DNA of 13,776 nucleotides from Bacteroidota bacterium. GTDB lineage: Bacteria > Bacteroidota > Bacteroidia > Chitinophagales > Chitinophagaceae. The notes beneath the pieces were generated by a model, which searched no databases, was not told the DNA's origin, and saw only the letters and a list, made by a program, of their open reading frames with translations. Positions 1 to 6,893 of this stretch are shown in pieces (position 1 is the first letter of the stretch; every line of letters starts with the position of its first letter). The position numbers and the translations under genes are program-made. Location of the stretch: the NCBI GenBank assembly GCA_023409975.1, contig JAEYQO010000010.1, forward strand, positions 1 to 13,776. Direction: 5' to 3'.

Positions 1-239
1 CTTACTTACTAACCCATTAAATTCACAACTTGGTACAAATGTAACAATACCCCCCAAAGTAAAAAAATGGTTTTAGCCATCTGCCTGTTAATTCTATAGA
101 TATTATCCGTCGATTATATATATCTACTCTGGTAAAAATTTAAAAACCAAATCCTTACCGATTATTTAGAGTATTTTAAATATATATAGCCTGTCAAATT
201 GTCTATTAGCTGACAACTGGAAGAAGCTGGTCCTTCAGG
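1..239. other. AT-rich non-coding region
   Basis: No convincing coding frame is seen on either strand in this stretch. It is very AT-rich, with runs such as TATATATATC near 114-123 and 178-188, and contrasts with the more GC-balanced DNA from about 210 onward. A possible minus-strand promoter element lies near its left end, so part of it may be the upstream region of a gene lying left of the window. Confidence 0.6.
36..43 (-). promoter_or_regulatory. Possible -7 element for a gene left of the window
   Basis: On the minus strand this reads TACATTTG, a match to the Bacteroidota -7 consensus TAnnTTTG. No good -33 TTTG lies at the expected 19-21 bp spacing; a TTTG at 55-58 is only 11 bp away. 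The downstream gene would lie outside the window, so this is a weak call from motif identity alone. Confidence 0.3.
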
Positions 240-296
240 CCTTCTACCTTCCTTCTACCTTCCATCTACCTTCCTTGTAGGTTCCTTGTAGGTTCC
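240..296. repeat. Five-unit 11-bp tandem repeat with a core switch
   Basis: Five consecutive 11-bp units are visible: CCTTCTACCTT at 240-250 and 251-261, CCATCTACCTT at 262-272, then CCTTGTAGGTT at 273-283 and 284-294, followed by CC. The first three share the core CTACC and the last two have GTAGG, so the core changes from pyrimidine-rich to purine-rich part way along the array. The 11-bp period is close to one DNA helical turn. It lies about 130 bp upstream of the promoter proposed for the M3 peptidase. Function unknown; replication slippage or phased protein binding are both possible. Confidence 0.85.
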
Positions 297-324
297 AACT
301 AAGTTGCATAAGACAAGGGAACAG

Positions 325-365
325 TGTCGGACATACGTCGTATCGGTTTCCTACTGATGTCGGAC
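325..365. repeat. Direct repeat TGTCGGAC with intervening palindrome
   Basis: TGTCGGAC occurs at 325-332 and again at 358-365, exactly 33 bp apart. The first copy extends to TGTCGGACA, which is symmetric apart from its centre base. Between the copies lies ATACGTCGTAT (333-343), an 11-bp odd-length inverted repeat. The grouping of symmetric boxes with a whole-turn spacing upstream of a gene is what a binding site cluster would look like, but no regulator is identified. Confidence 0.55.
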
Positions 366-426
366 TGATCCCGAATAAACCTTAAGTGTTGAGAACAGGA
401 TCTTGCTGGATTTAGCCGTGTAATAA

Positions 427-456
427 TTGAATATCCTGAATTCAGGTCTGATTTTG
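427..456 (+). promoter_or_regulatory. Promoter of the M3 peptidase gene
   Basis: TTG at 427-429 serves as a -33-like element, followed by a 19-bp spacer and TGATTTTG (449-456), one base off the Bacteroidota -7 consensus TAnnTTTG. Transcription would start near 462-464. That leaves about 44 nt before the preferred ATG at 507 and only a few nt before the upstream in-frame ATG at 468. Confidence 0.5.
435..446. promoter_or_regulatory. 12-bp palindrome inside promoter spacer (operator candidate)
   Basis: CCTGAATTCAGG is a perfect 12-bp palindrome sitting entirely between the proposed -33 (427-429) and -7 (449-456) elements. A repressor bound here would block RNA polymerase. It differs by one symmetric base pair from the palindrome CCGGAATTCCGG at 4687-4698 in the leader of the glycosyltransferase gene. 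The role is inferred from position and symmetry only. Confidence 0.4.
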
Positions 457-506
457 TTGAAATCAGAATGCACGCAAATCTTATTATTGCCAAACAATAC
501 CGACTT

Positions 507-2231
507 ATGAGTGAAACTATGATACAAAAGCTTCCGCGGCAGTTTTTACCTGAGGATTTTCAGATGACCACCTGGGAGCAGATTCAACCTTATTTTGAAG
601 ATCTGAAAAACCGGGAGCCTCGGAACCGGACGGAACTGGAACAGTGGCTGAAGGACCTCTCTGAGCTGGAGGCTGTGATCAGCGAAGATGCCAGTTGGCG
701 TCAGATCCGGATGACCTGCGATACAACCAACAAAGATTACGAGGAGGCTTTTACCTATTTCTGTCTTGAAATAGAACCGAAAATGAAGCCCTGGTTCTTT
801 GAGCTCAATCAAAAGCTGCTAGATTCTCCCTACACCTCAGAGCTGGACCCAGCCAGATATTACCCGTATTTACGTAGTGTGGAGAACGCCGTGAAGCTGT
901 ATAGAGAAGAGAATGTGCCTATTCAGGCAGAGTTGAGCGTTCAGGCCCAGCAGTTTGGGGTTATTTCCGGCAAAATGACCGTGGAGGTGGATGGCAAAGA
1001 ATACACCTTACAACAGGCTGCCCGATTCCTACAGAACCCTGACAGAAACTTAAGGGAACAGGTTTTCAGAAAGGTTGCAGCCCGTAGGATGGAAGACCGG
1101 GATCAACTCAACGCACTTTTTGATAAATTATTACAGGGTAGGCAGCAGATTGCGGTGAATGCAGGTTTTGACAACTACCGCGACTATAAATTCAGGGAAC
1201 TGGGGAGATTTGATTACACACCCGAAGATTGTTTTGCCTTCCACCAGGCTGTGAAGGAGCAGATATTACCGCTTGTAAAAATGCTGTCGGAACACAGGAA
1301 ACAGCGGCTTGGACTGGACGTGATGCGCCCCTGGGATGCAGATGCAGAACCAGAAGGAGTAAAGCCCCTGCAACCCTTCGAGACAGGTGAGGAGCTCGCT
1401 GAAAAGACTGTAAAGGTTTTTGACAAACTGCGCCCCTATTTTGGTGACTGCCTCAGGACCATGCGCAAAATGAACCGCCTTGATCTTGAGAGCAGGAAAG
1501 GCAAAGCCCCGGGAGGTTATAACTGTCCGCTGGCAGAAACCGGAGTACCTTTTATTTTCATGAATGCTGCCGGTACTGTTGGCGACCTGATCACCATGAT
1601 GCACGAAGGCGGGCATGCTGTTCATTCCTTTCTGGCACATCCGCTGGACCTGACGGCTTTCAAGGAATATCCGATGGAGATTGCCGAATTGGCCAGCATG
1701 AGCATGGAACTATTCACGATGGATCTCTGGGGTGAGTTCTTCACAGATCCCACCGAGTTGAAAAGGGCGCAACTGGAAGAAATGGAACGAGTGCTATCGG
1801 TTTTACCCTGGATCGCTACCATCGATAAGTTTCAGCATTGGCTTTATACCAACCCCGGACATAGTATTGCAGCGCGGACTCAGGAATGGATGAATATCCT
1901 TCAGGAGTTCCATACCGGCGTAATTGACTGGACTGGATTTGAGGAATATCGTGCGAACTTCTGGCAGAAACAGTTGCATCTATTCGAGGTTCCCTTCTAT
2001 TATATAGAATATGGCATTGCACAACTGGGTGCGATAGCAATGTGGCGACAATACCGGGGCCATCCTGCACAGGCTCTGGACAATTATATGAAGGCGTTAT
2101 CACTTGGATATACACGCCCCCTGCCGGAACTGTACGAAACGGCAGGTATCCGTTTCGACTTCTCGCCTGCCTATGTGGCGGAACTCAGTGCGTTTGTAAG
2201 GGAACGCTTAGAGGAGATGGGCCTGAAATAA
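507..2231 (+). CDS. M3 family oligoendopeptidase (zinc metallopeptidase)
   Basis: This is a cytosolic-type zinc endopeptidase that cleaves short peptides; no signal peptide is seen. With the start at 507 it has 574 residues, the usual size of this group. The zinc motif HEGGH is at residues 366-370 (codons from 1602), in the context MMHEGGHAVHSFL, and the third zinc ligand is probably E394 in MEIAELASMSME. The C-terminal part has the Y/G-rich substrate-binding segment (FYYIEYGIAQLGA) typical of M3 enzymes. An in-frame ATG at 468 would add 13 residues (MHANLIIAKQYRL) that do not resemble the family N-terminus, and 519 is also possible (MIQKLPRQF). The gene stands alone between a repeat-rich leader and a strong terminator. 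It resembles the oligoendopeptidase group related to, but separate from, PepF, so no symbol is given. Confidence 0.93.
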   Translation: MSETMIQKLPRQFLPEDFQMTTWEQIQPYFEDLKNREPRNRTELEQWLKDLSELEAVISEDASWRQIRMTCDTTNKDYEEAFTYFCLEIEPKMKPWFFELNQKLLDSPYTSELDPARYYPYLRSVENAVKLYREENVPIQAELSVQAQQFGVISGKMTVEVDGKEYTLQQAARFLQNPDRNLREQVFRKVAARRMEDRDQLNALFDKLLQGRQQIAVNAGFDNYRDYKFRELGRFDYTPEDCFAFHQAVKEQILPLVKMLSEHRKQRLGLDVMRPWDADAEPEGVKPLQPFETGEELAEKTVKVFDKLRPYFGDCLRTMRKMNRLDLESRKGKAPGGYNCPLAETGVPFIFMNAAGTVGDLITMMHEGGHAVHSFLAHPLDLTAFKEYPMEIAELASMSMELFTMDLWGEFFTDPTELKRAQLEEMERVLSVLPWIATIDKFQHWLYTNPGHSIAARTQEWMNILQEFHTGVIDWTGFEEYRANFWQKQLHLFEVPFYYIEYGIAQLGAIAMWRQYRGHPAQALDNYMKALSLGYTRPLPELYETAGIRFDFSPAYVAELSAFVRERLEEMGLK

Positions 2232-2265
2232 GCTTGTCATCCGTTAACCTTCCTACAATATAAGC

Positions 2266-2312
2266 TGCCTGTCTGGTCAGAAACTATGTTCTCCAGACAG
2301 GCATTTTCTTTT
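2266..2312 (+). terminator. Intrinsic terminator after the M3 peptidase
   Basis: An 11-bp perfect stem, TGCCTGTCTGG (2266-2276) with CCAGACAGGCA (2293-2303), is followed by the T-rich tract TTTTCTTTT. The loop can pair further (AGAA 2279-2282 with TTCT 2289-2292). It lies 35 nt after the stop codon and separates the peptidase from the paa genes. Confidence 0.9.
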
Positions 2313-2365
2313 CTGAAAGCCCTCTGGACGAAGGTGTTTTGAGTTAAAGCTGAGCTAAATCAGCG

Positions 2366-2394
2366 TTTCGGGCAGGGGTTTAGGCTTATATTTG
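2366..2394 (+). promoter_or_regulatory. Promoter of the paa operon
   Basis: TATATTTG at 2387-2394 is an exact fit to the Bacteroidota -7 element TAnnTTTG. The -33 candidate TTTC (2366-2369) lies 17 bp upstream, slightly short of the usual 19-21 bp. The -7 box ends 21 nt before the paaA ATG, so the leader would be short (about 15 nt). No PaaX/PaaR-like operator palindrome was recognised next to it. Confidence 0.65.
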
Positions 2395-2415
2395 TAGCTA
2401 AAACCTGTTATTTGA

Positions 2416-3381
2416 ATGAGTGTTGCGTCATTACAGGAGCAATTTGACCGGAAGATCGATAATGATCAGATGATCGAGCCCAGAGACTGGATGCCGGAAG
2501 ATTACCGTAAAACATTGATACGGCAGATCAGCCAGCATGCCCATAGTGAAATTGTGGGAATGCTCCCGGAAGGTAACTGGATCACACGGGCGCCAAGTCT
2601 CCGCCGAAAAGCCGTTTTACTGGCTAAAGTTCAGGATGAAGGCGGACATGGACTGTATCTGTACAGTGCTGCTGAAACCCTCGGGATCAGCCGTGATGAA
2701 ATGATCGGACAGCTCCATTCCGGAAAAGCGAAATATTCCTCCATATTTAATTATCCAACCATTACCTGGGCCGATATGGGTGCAATAGGTTGGCTGGTGG
2801 ACGGTGCTGCGATCATGAATCAGGTGCCATTATGCCGAACCTCCTACGGACCCTATGCCCGTGCGATGATCAGGGTCTGCAAGGAAGAAAGTTTCCACCA
2901 GCGTCAGGGATTTGAGATCATGATGAAGCTGGCTCAGGGAACCGAAGTTCAGAAGAAGATGGCTCAGGACGCGCTGAACCGCTGGTGGTGGCCCTCACTG
3001 ATGATGTTCGGTCCGCCCGATGCAGACAGTCCGCACACTGCACAAAGCATGCGCTGGAGGATCAAAAGATTTACCAATGACGAGCTTCGTCAGAAGTTTG
3101 TGGATGTCACAGTTGAGCAGGCGAAACTGATTGGATTGACAGTGCCTGATCCGGACCTGAAGTGGAATGAGGCCAGAGGTCATTACGATTTTGGGGCCAT
3201 TAACTGGGACGAATTCTGGAACGTCGTGAAAGGCAACGGCCCCTGTAACAAGCAGCGGCTCGACACCCGTAAAAAGGCCTGGGAAGAGGGCGCCTGGGTG
3301 CGTGAAGCGGCTCTGGCTCATGCAGCCAAACGCAAAGCCCGCAGAGAAAGCGCAAAAGATAAGAAAGCAGTTGCTGCTTAA
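2416..3381 (+). CDS. paaA: 1,2-phenylacetyl-CoA epoxidase subunit PaaA (catalytic)
   Basis: PaaA is the di-iron catalytic subunit of the ring 1,2-epoxidase that converts phenylacetyl-CoA to its 1,2-epoxide in aerobic phenylacetate breakdown. The 321-residue product keeps the ferritin-like di-iron signatures: DEGGH at residues 74-78 and KEESFH at 156-161, each combining carboxylate and histidine ligands. Length is close to E. coli PaaA (about 309), with an extra Lys/Arg/Ala-rich tail (residues about 303-321). The ATG at 2416 follows a TATATTTG promoter, and the next gene, paaB, starts 22 nt after the stop. In this family PaaA pairs with the inactive paralogue PaaC and is bridged by PaaB. Confidence 0.97.
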   Translation: MSVASLQEQFDRKIDNDQMIEPRDWMPEDYRKTLIRQISQHAHSEIVGMLPEGNWITRAPSLRRKAVLLAKVQDEGGHGLYLYSAAETLGISRDEMIGQLHSGKAKYSSIFNYPTITWADMGAIGWLVDGAAIMNQVPLCRTSYGPYARAMIRVCKEESFHQRQGFEIMMKLAQGTEVQKKMAQDALNRWWWPSLMMFGPPDADSPHTAQSMRWRIKRFTNDELRQKFVDVTVEQAKLIGLTVPDPDLKWNEARGHYDFGAINWDEFWNVVKGNGPCNKQRLDTRKKAWEEGAWVREAALAHAAKRKARRESAKDKKAVAA

Positions 3382-3403
3382 CTTAAGCAAACAAGCATAT
3401 AAC

Positions 3404-3766
3404 ATGATGACAGCAAAAAAGATCCTGTACGGCGATTACGGAGATAAAGAAGCCGCCGGTGGCTTTGAATCCAGTGGGAATTCACAGGCTGAATGGCCCC
3501 TCTGGGAGGTTTTTATTCGCAGCAAAGCAGGCCTTGATCATAAACATGCCGGTAGCCTGCATGCTGCAGATGCTCAGATGGCTATTGAAAATGCAAGGGA
3601 TGTTTATACAAGGCGCATGGAAGGCGTCAGCATCTGGGTGGTGGAGAGTAAACACATCCACGCATCTGATCCTGATGATGCCGAGGCCTTGTATGAACCA
3701 GCAAACGATAAGATTTACCGTCATCCGACCTTCTACGACCTTCCGGATGAATTAAAGCATATGTAG
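3404..3766 (+). CDS. paaB: 1,2-phenylacetyl-CoA epoxidase subunit PaaB
   Basis: PaaB is the small non-catalytic subunit that bridges PaaAC heterodimers in the epoxidase complex. The 120-residue product has the family core WPLWEVFIRSKAGLDHKHAG (residues about 31-50), followed by the HAADAQMAIENARDVYTRR helix and the VWVVES-like strand (IWVVESKHI). It is longer than E. coli PaaB (about 95) because of about 30 extra N-terminal residues. The frame is open upstream to 3302, but that extension overlaps paaA and has no family character; ATG 3404 or the adjacent ATG 3407 is the sensible start. paaC follows after only 10 nt, supporting one transcript. Confidence 0.96.
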   Translation: MMTAKKILYGDYGDKEAAGGFESSGNSQAEWPLWEVFIRSKAGLDHKHAGSLHAADAQMAIENARDVYTRRMEGVSIWVVESKHIHASDPDDAEALYEPANDKIYRHPTFYDLPDELKHM

Positions 3767-3776
3767 CCGACACCAC

Positions 3777-4598
3777 ATGCCAACTACATTAATCTATTAC
3801 ACATTACAGCTAGCTGATAATGCCCTGATCCACGGTCACAGAATGAGTGAGTGGTGTGGGCACGGACCTGTTCTGGAACAGGATATTGCACTTAGTAACA
3901 TCGCCCTGGATCATATTGGACAGGCCCGTAGTTTCTATCAATACGCAGCATCGCTCTGCAATGCGCTTCCGGATGCAGAGAAGCAAAAATTGTTTTCTTC
4001 TCCTGCCCTTCATCAGAAAACCGCGGCAGGCGCTGCTTTCAACGAGGATGACCTGGCCTATCTGCGGGACGGGTGGGACTTCAGGAATCTTCTGCTTGTA
4101 GAACAGCCAAACAATGACTGGGCCTATACATCAGCGAAATGCTTCTTCCTGGATGTGTTTAATCAACTGTACTTCTCCGCCCTCAGGGAATCAAACGACG
4201 TAACGCTGGCGGCGATTGCAGAGAAATCTCTTAAGGAAGTGAATTACCATCTGAGATGGAGCAGCGAATGGGTCATTCGTCTGGGAGATGGCTCCGAAGA
4301 AAGCAAACGACGGATGCAGGAGGCAATTGACGATCTCTGGATGTTTACCGGTGAACTGCTGGACCAGACAGAGGTCGAGACTGCACTGGGAACCAAAAAC
4401 ATTGCACCCGGACCGGACCAATTCAGTCAGCAATGGAAGGATAAAGTAGCCGCCACCTTTGAGGAGGCCACCCTTACGGTACCTAAAGCTGACTGGATGC
4501 AGGAAGGTGGTAAATCCGGACGACATACAGAACACCTCGGCTATATCCTGGCAGAGATGCAGCACATGCAGCGGGCCTATCCCGGCATGGAGTGGTAG
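3777..4598 (+). CDS. paaC: 1,2-phenylacetyl-CoA epoxidase subunit PaaC (structural)
   Basis: PaaC is a ferritin-fold paralogue of PaaA that stabilises it but normally lacks a functional metal site. The 273-residue protein contains the recognisable segments LADNALIHGHRMSEWCGHGP (residues about 11-30), LSNIALDHIGQARSFYQYAA (about 38-57) and EVNYHLRWSSEWVIRLGDGS (about 153-172). Its C-terminus, HTEHLGYILAEMQHMQRAYPG, matches the usual PaaC ending. It is slightly longer than E. coli PaaC (about 248). The ATG at 3777 lies 10 nt after paaB. In many genomes paaD comes next, but here two unrelated genes intervene. Confidence 0.96.
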   Translation: MPTTLIYYTLQLADNALIHGHRMSEWCGHGPVLEQDIALSNIALDHIGQARSFYQYAASLCNALPDAEKQKLFSSPALHQKTAAGAAFNEDDLAYLRDGWDFRNLLLVEQPNNDWAYTSAKCFFLDVFNQLYFSALRESNDVTLAAIAEKSLKEVNYHLRWSSEWVIRLGDGSEESKRRMQEAIDDLWMFTGELLDQTEVETALGTKNIAPGPDQFSQQWKDKVAATFEEATLTVPKADWMQEGGKSGRHTEHLGYILAEMQHMQRAYPGMEW

Positions 4599-4646
4599 TT
4601 TGTCAAATCCACTTTACAATAAGAATCAGAATCATACATCTTGGTT

Positions 4647-4654
4647 TATATTTG
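4647..4654 (+). promoter_or_regulatory. -7 promoter element before the glycosyltransferase
   Basis: TATATTTG is identical to the -7 box of paaA and matches TAnnTTTG. It sits in the 126-nt gap between paaC and the glycosyltransferase gene. No clear -33 TTTG was found at 19-21 bp, so strength is uncertain. If used, it gives the glycosyltransferase, membrane protein and paaD their own transcript with a leader of about 65 nt. Confidence 0.5.
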
Positions 4655-4667
4655 TCCCCTTTCATGG

Positions 4668-4702
4668 GGCACCCTGGAATAAGGTGCCGGAATTCCGGTG
4701 CC
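4668..4702 (+). promoter_or_regulatory. Inverted repeats in glycosyltransferase leader
   Basis: GGCACC (4668-4673) can pair with GGTGCC at 4683-4688 or with a second GGTGCC at 4697-4702, giving two mutually exclusive hairpins. Between the GGTGCC copies lies the perfect palindrome CCGGAATTCCGG (4687-4698). Just upstream, CCCC (4656-4659) faces GGGG (4666-4669), a third option. The whole block is between the -7 element and the ATG at 4725, so it may act as an RNA switch, a weak attenuator or an operator. There is no T-tract, so it is not a standard terminator. Confidence 0.4.
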
Positions 4703-4724
4703 TATACCACAATTCAGTTTTCAG

Positions 4725-5429
4725 ATGTCAGTAACCATAGTGCTTCCTTGTTATAACCCTCCATCGGGTTGGGCGGAGCACATCATTGAGGTATACAAAC
4801 AACTTCGGGATCGAATTCCTGAACCGATCGACCTGATCATCGTCAGAGATGGAGCCTCCACTACCGTGGCCCCGGAATCTGTAGCGCTTCTCCAGGAGCA
4901 ACTCCCTGCTTTTCAGTTTATCACCTACGAAACTAACAGAGGGAAGGGCTATGCCGTGCGGGAAGGTGTTCAACGAGCTCAGGGTGAAATCATTCTTTAC
5001 ACAGATATAGACTTTCCCTACGATATACCAAGTATTCTTTCTATATACGAAGCACTGGCTGGCGGATTTGCTGATGTGGCGGTAGGTGTGAAGAATGAAG
5101 ACTACTATAAGCACGTCCCACCGATACGGAGAGCGATCTCAAAAAACCTGCGTTTTATCATTGGCGTGTTCTTTTCCATGCCCATAACCGATACCCAGTG
5201 CGGACTAAAAGGTTTTACAAAAACCGTCAAGCCACTATTTCTCAGGACACAGATCAACAGGTACCTTTTTGACCTCGAATTCATACGCAACTGCTTCAAG
5301 AGCAAAGAACCTGTTCGCGTAAAAGCGATTCCGATCCAGCTCAATGAGGACGTCACCTTCAGAAGAATGAACTATAAAATACTGGCGAGTGAGGTGTATA
5401 GTTTTTTAAAGCTCGTCATCCGTGGATAA
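4725..5429 (+). CDS. Family 2 glycosyltransferase (dolichol-phosphate mannosyltransferase-like)
   Basis: This is a predicted GT-A fold inverting glycosyltransferase of 234 residues. The N-terminus VTIVLPCYNPP is the nucleotide-sugar binding strand, IIVRDGAS (residues 38-45) replaces the usual VDDGS, and NRGKGYAVREG (71-81) is the family helix. The metal-binding acidic motif is DID at 94-96 (YTDIDFPYD), and DTQCGLKGF (146-154) is typical of the DPM1/DpgA-like branch. No C-terminal membrane helices are present, so it is probably a peripheral enzyme transferring sugar to a polyprenyl phosphate or similar acceptor. The ATG at 4725 is preferred over the in-frame GTG at 4698, which lies in a palindrome and adds non-family residues. 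Its stop overlaps the next gene by 8 nt. Substrate not determinable. Confidence 0.88.
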   Translation: MSVTIVLPCYNPPSGWAEHIIEVYKQLRDRIPEPIDLIIVRDGASTTVAPESVALLQEQLPAFQFITYETNRGKGYAVREGVQRAQGEIILYTDIDFPYDIPSILSIYEALAGGFADVAVGVKNEDYYKHVPPIRRAISKNLRFIIGVFFSMPITDTQCGLKGFTKTVKPLFLRTQINRYLFDLEFIRNCFKSKEPVRVKAIPIQLNEDVTFRRMNYKILASEVYSFLKLVIRG

Positions 5430-6876
5430 CAGGCAGACAGAACGGAAAATTAGTAGTATCGAAATACTGCTCATTCTGGGTTTTTCCTGTGTTATGCTCC
5501 TGCTCTCCTTTGTATTCTTCAAAGAGCGCATCATCTTTTCTGATACCGTGGGGTCGCTGATCGATATCTTCAAAAAGGACAGCCTGAACGTCACCACCAA
5601 CCGATTCGTGAGTATTTTCGGACAGTTTCTTCCCTTTGGGGCCTGGAAGGTGGGAGGTTCGCTCAGTCTGATCGTTCTGCTCTATTCGGTTAACCTCATT
5701 CTGATCCCCATCTGTTTTATACTCCTGACTCTATTCTGGTTGCGGGACACCAGGACTGCCTGGTCAATTCTGTTGTTCTATCTGATCATGGGGGGCCGTA
5801 CATTCTGGTTCCCGATCAGTGAGTTTCAGGGTGGTCTCTGTTTTCTGCTCTTTTATGCGGGTGTTTTTGACGCCTTTCAGAAGCAGCGTATCTCCAGATT
5901 CCTGTTCTGGATCCTTTCCATCCTGTTCATTCCTGTAGTGGTGTTTAGCCATCCATTGTCGATACTGGTCATGGGTGCCTGGTTGGTGATGCAATTCCTG
6001 ATCTCTGCGAGGCCCCTCTACACCTACGCCGGCGCTTTTGCGATGATGGCAGCGAGCTATGTAGTCAGGGAAGTTTTCTGGCCGGCAGAATATGATGCAG
6101 AGAAAAAGCAGGGACTGGAAAACATAGGCTCCATGCTGGCAAACTTCTGGAACAGCACACTCGCTCAGGGATTTTACAAGGAGATACTTAATGATTATTT
6201 CCTGCTGCCGTTACTGGTAATTGGGCTGGTAATTGGCCTGGTACGGCTGAAGAAGCCAGTCCTTGCCGTTTATTTTTTCCTGGTATTGACAGGGTTCTGG
6301 ATGCTGATTACGATTAGTTTTCCTAATGAGACCTATTCCTGGTACACGGAGCACATGTATCAACCCCTACCCTTTTTTCTGGCGCTAACCGCGGGGCGGT
6401 ACTTGCCGGAGGCCTTTGGCCGGAAGCTGAGTATTGCTGTGTTTTCAGCATTGCTGGTCGTAAGTCTGTCGAAAGTGTATGTCGGTCGGGAAAGAATGAC
6501 CGACCGGCTGGAATGGTATGAAGCTTGCTTTAAGCTTATGGACGAGAAAGGCATTAGGAAAGGTCTTGTCCAGATGAACCATGTTGACATCGGCTGGCGG
6601 GGAGAGTCCAACTGGATCACTGTTTATGAATCACTTGTACTGAGCACGATAAAGGGCCCCGAACACGCAAAATCAGTTACCTTAGTATGGGATACTGAAA
6701 AAGCCCGGGGTATCATCGATCAGGGGGAGAACCTGATAGGTGTAGGACTTTGGTACCTGCCGATAGCGGAGCTTCCGGAAACGGTTTTCCCCATCGGCGA
6801 TGCACGCTACCACATCCTTACGGATGAATTCGGAGAGGAACGGGTACGGTCACTGAGCTATACGAAAGATCAATAA
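5422..6876 (+). CDS. Polytopic membrane protein of unknown function, partner of the glycosyltransferase
   Basis: A 484-residue protein with roughly nine or ten hydrophobic segments. Examples are residues 12-32 (IEILLILGFSCVMLLLSF), the SLSLIVLLYSVNLILIPICF region, LFWILSILFIPVVVF and LLPLLVIGLVIGLV, followed by a soluble C-terminal part of about 140 residues rich in W, D and E. The GTG start at 5422 overlaps the glycosyltransferase stop by 8 nt; the first internal ATG would cut into the first helix, so GTG is favoured. The translational overlap suggests coupled synthesis and joint function. I do not recognise the family with certainty. A GT-C-like transferase using the lipid-linked sugar made by the upstream enzyme, or a flippase-like partner, are possibilities by context only. 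paaD begins 17 nt downstream. Confidence 0.8.
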   Translation: MDNRQTERKISSIEILLILGFSCVMLLLSFVFFKERIIFSDTVGSLIDIFKKDSLNVTTNRFVSIFGQFLPFGAWKVGGSLSLIVLLYSVNLILIPICFILLTLFWLRDTRTAWSILLFYLIMGGRTFWFPISEFQGGLCFLLFYAGVFDAFQKQRISRFLFWILSILFIPVVVFSHPLSILVMGAWLVMQFLISARPLYTYAGAFAMMAASYVVREVFWPAEYDAEKKQGLENIGSMLANFWNSTLAQGFYKEILNDYFLLPLLVIGLVIGLVRLKKPVLAVYFFLVLTGFWMLITISFPNETYSWYTEHMYQPLPFFLALTAGRYLPEAFGRKLSIAVFSALLVVSLSKVYVGRERMTDRLEWYEACFKLMDEKGIRKGLVQMNHVDIGWRGESNWITVYESLVLSTIKGPEHAKSVTLVWDTEKARGIIDQGENLIGVGLWYLPIAELPETVFPIGDARYHILTDEFGEERVRSLSYTKDQ

Positions 6877-6893
6877 CCAAATAACGAAATGAG

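Noticed and set aside
299..493. Minus-strand frame of 64 codons upstream of the M3 peptidase
   Set aside because: It covers the promoter and repeat boxes of the peptidase gene, has no promoter or start context, and its product has no domain character.
468..506. Upstream in-frame ATG as start of the M3 peptidase
   Set aside because: It would add 13 residues that do not fit the family N-terminus and lies almost at the predicted transcription start; 507 or 519 gives a normal length. Not fully excluded.
3302..3403. Longer upstream start for PaaB
   Set aside because: The extension overlaps the paaA coding end in another frame and contributes no family sequence; 3404 gives a clean 22-nt intergenic gap.
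4698..4724. GTG start for the glycosyltransferase
   Set aside because: It falls inside a palindromic hairpin; the ATG at 4725 starts directly at the conserved VTIVLPCYN strand.
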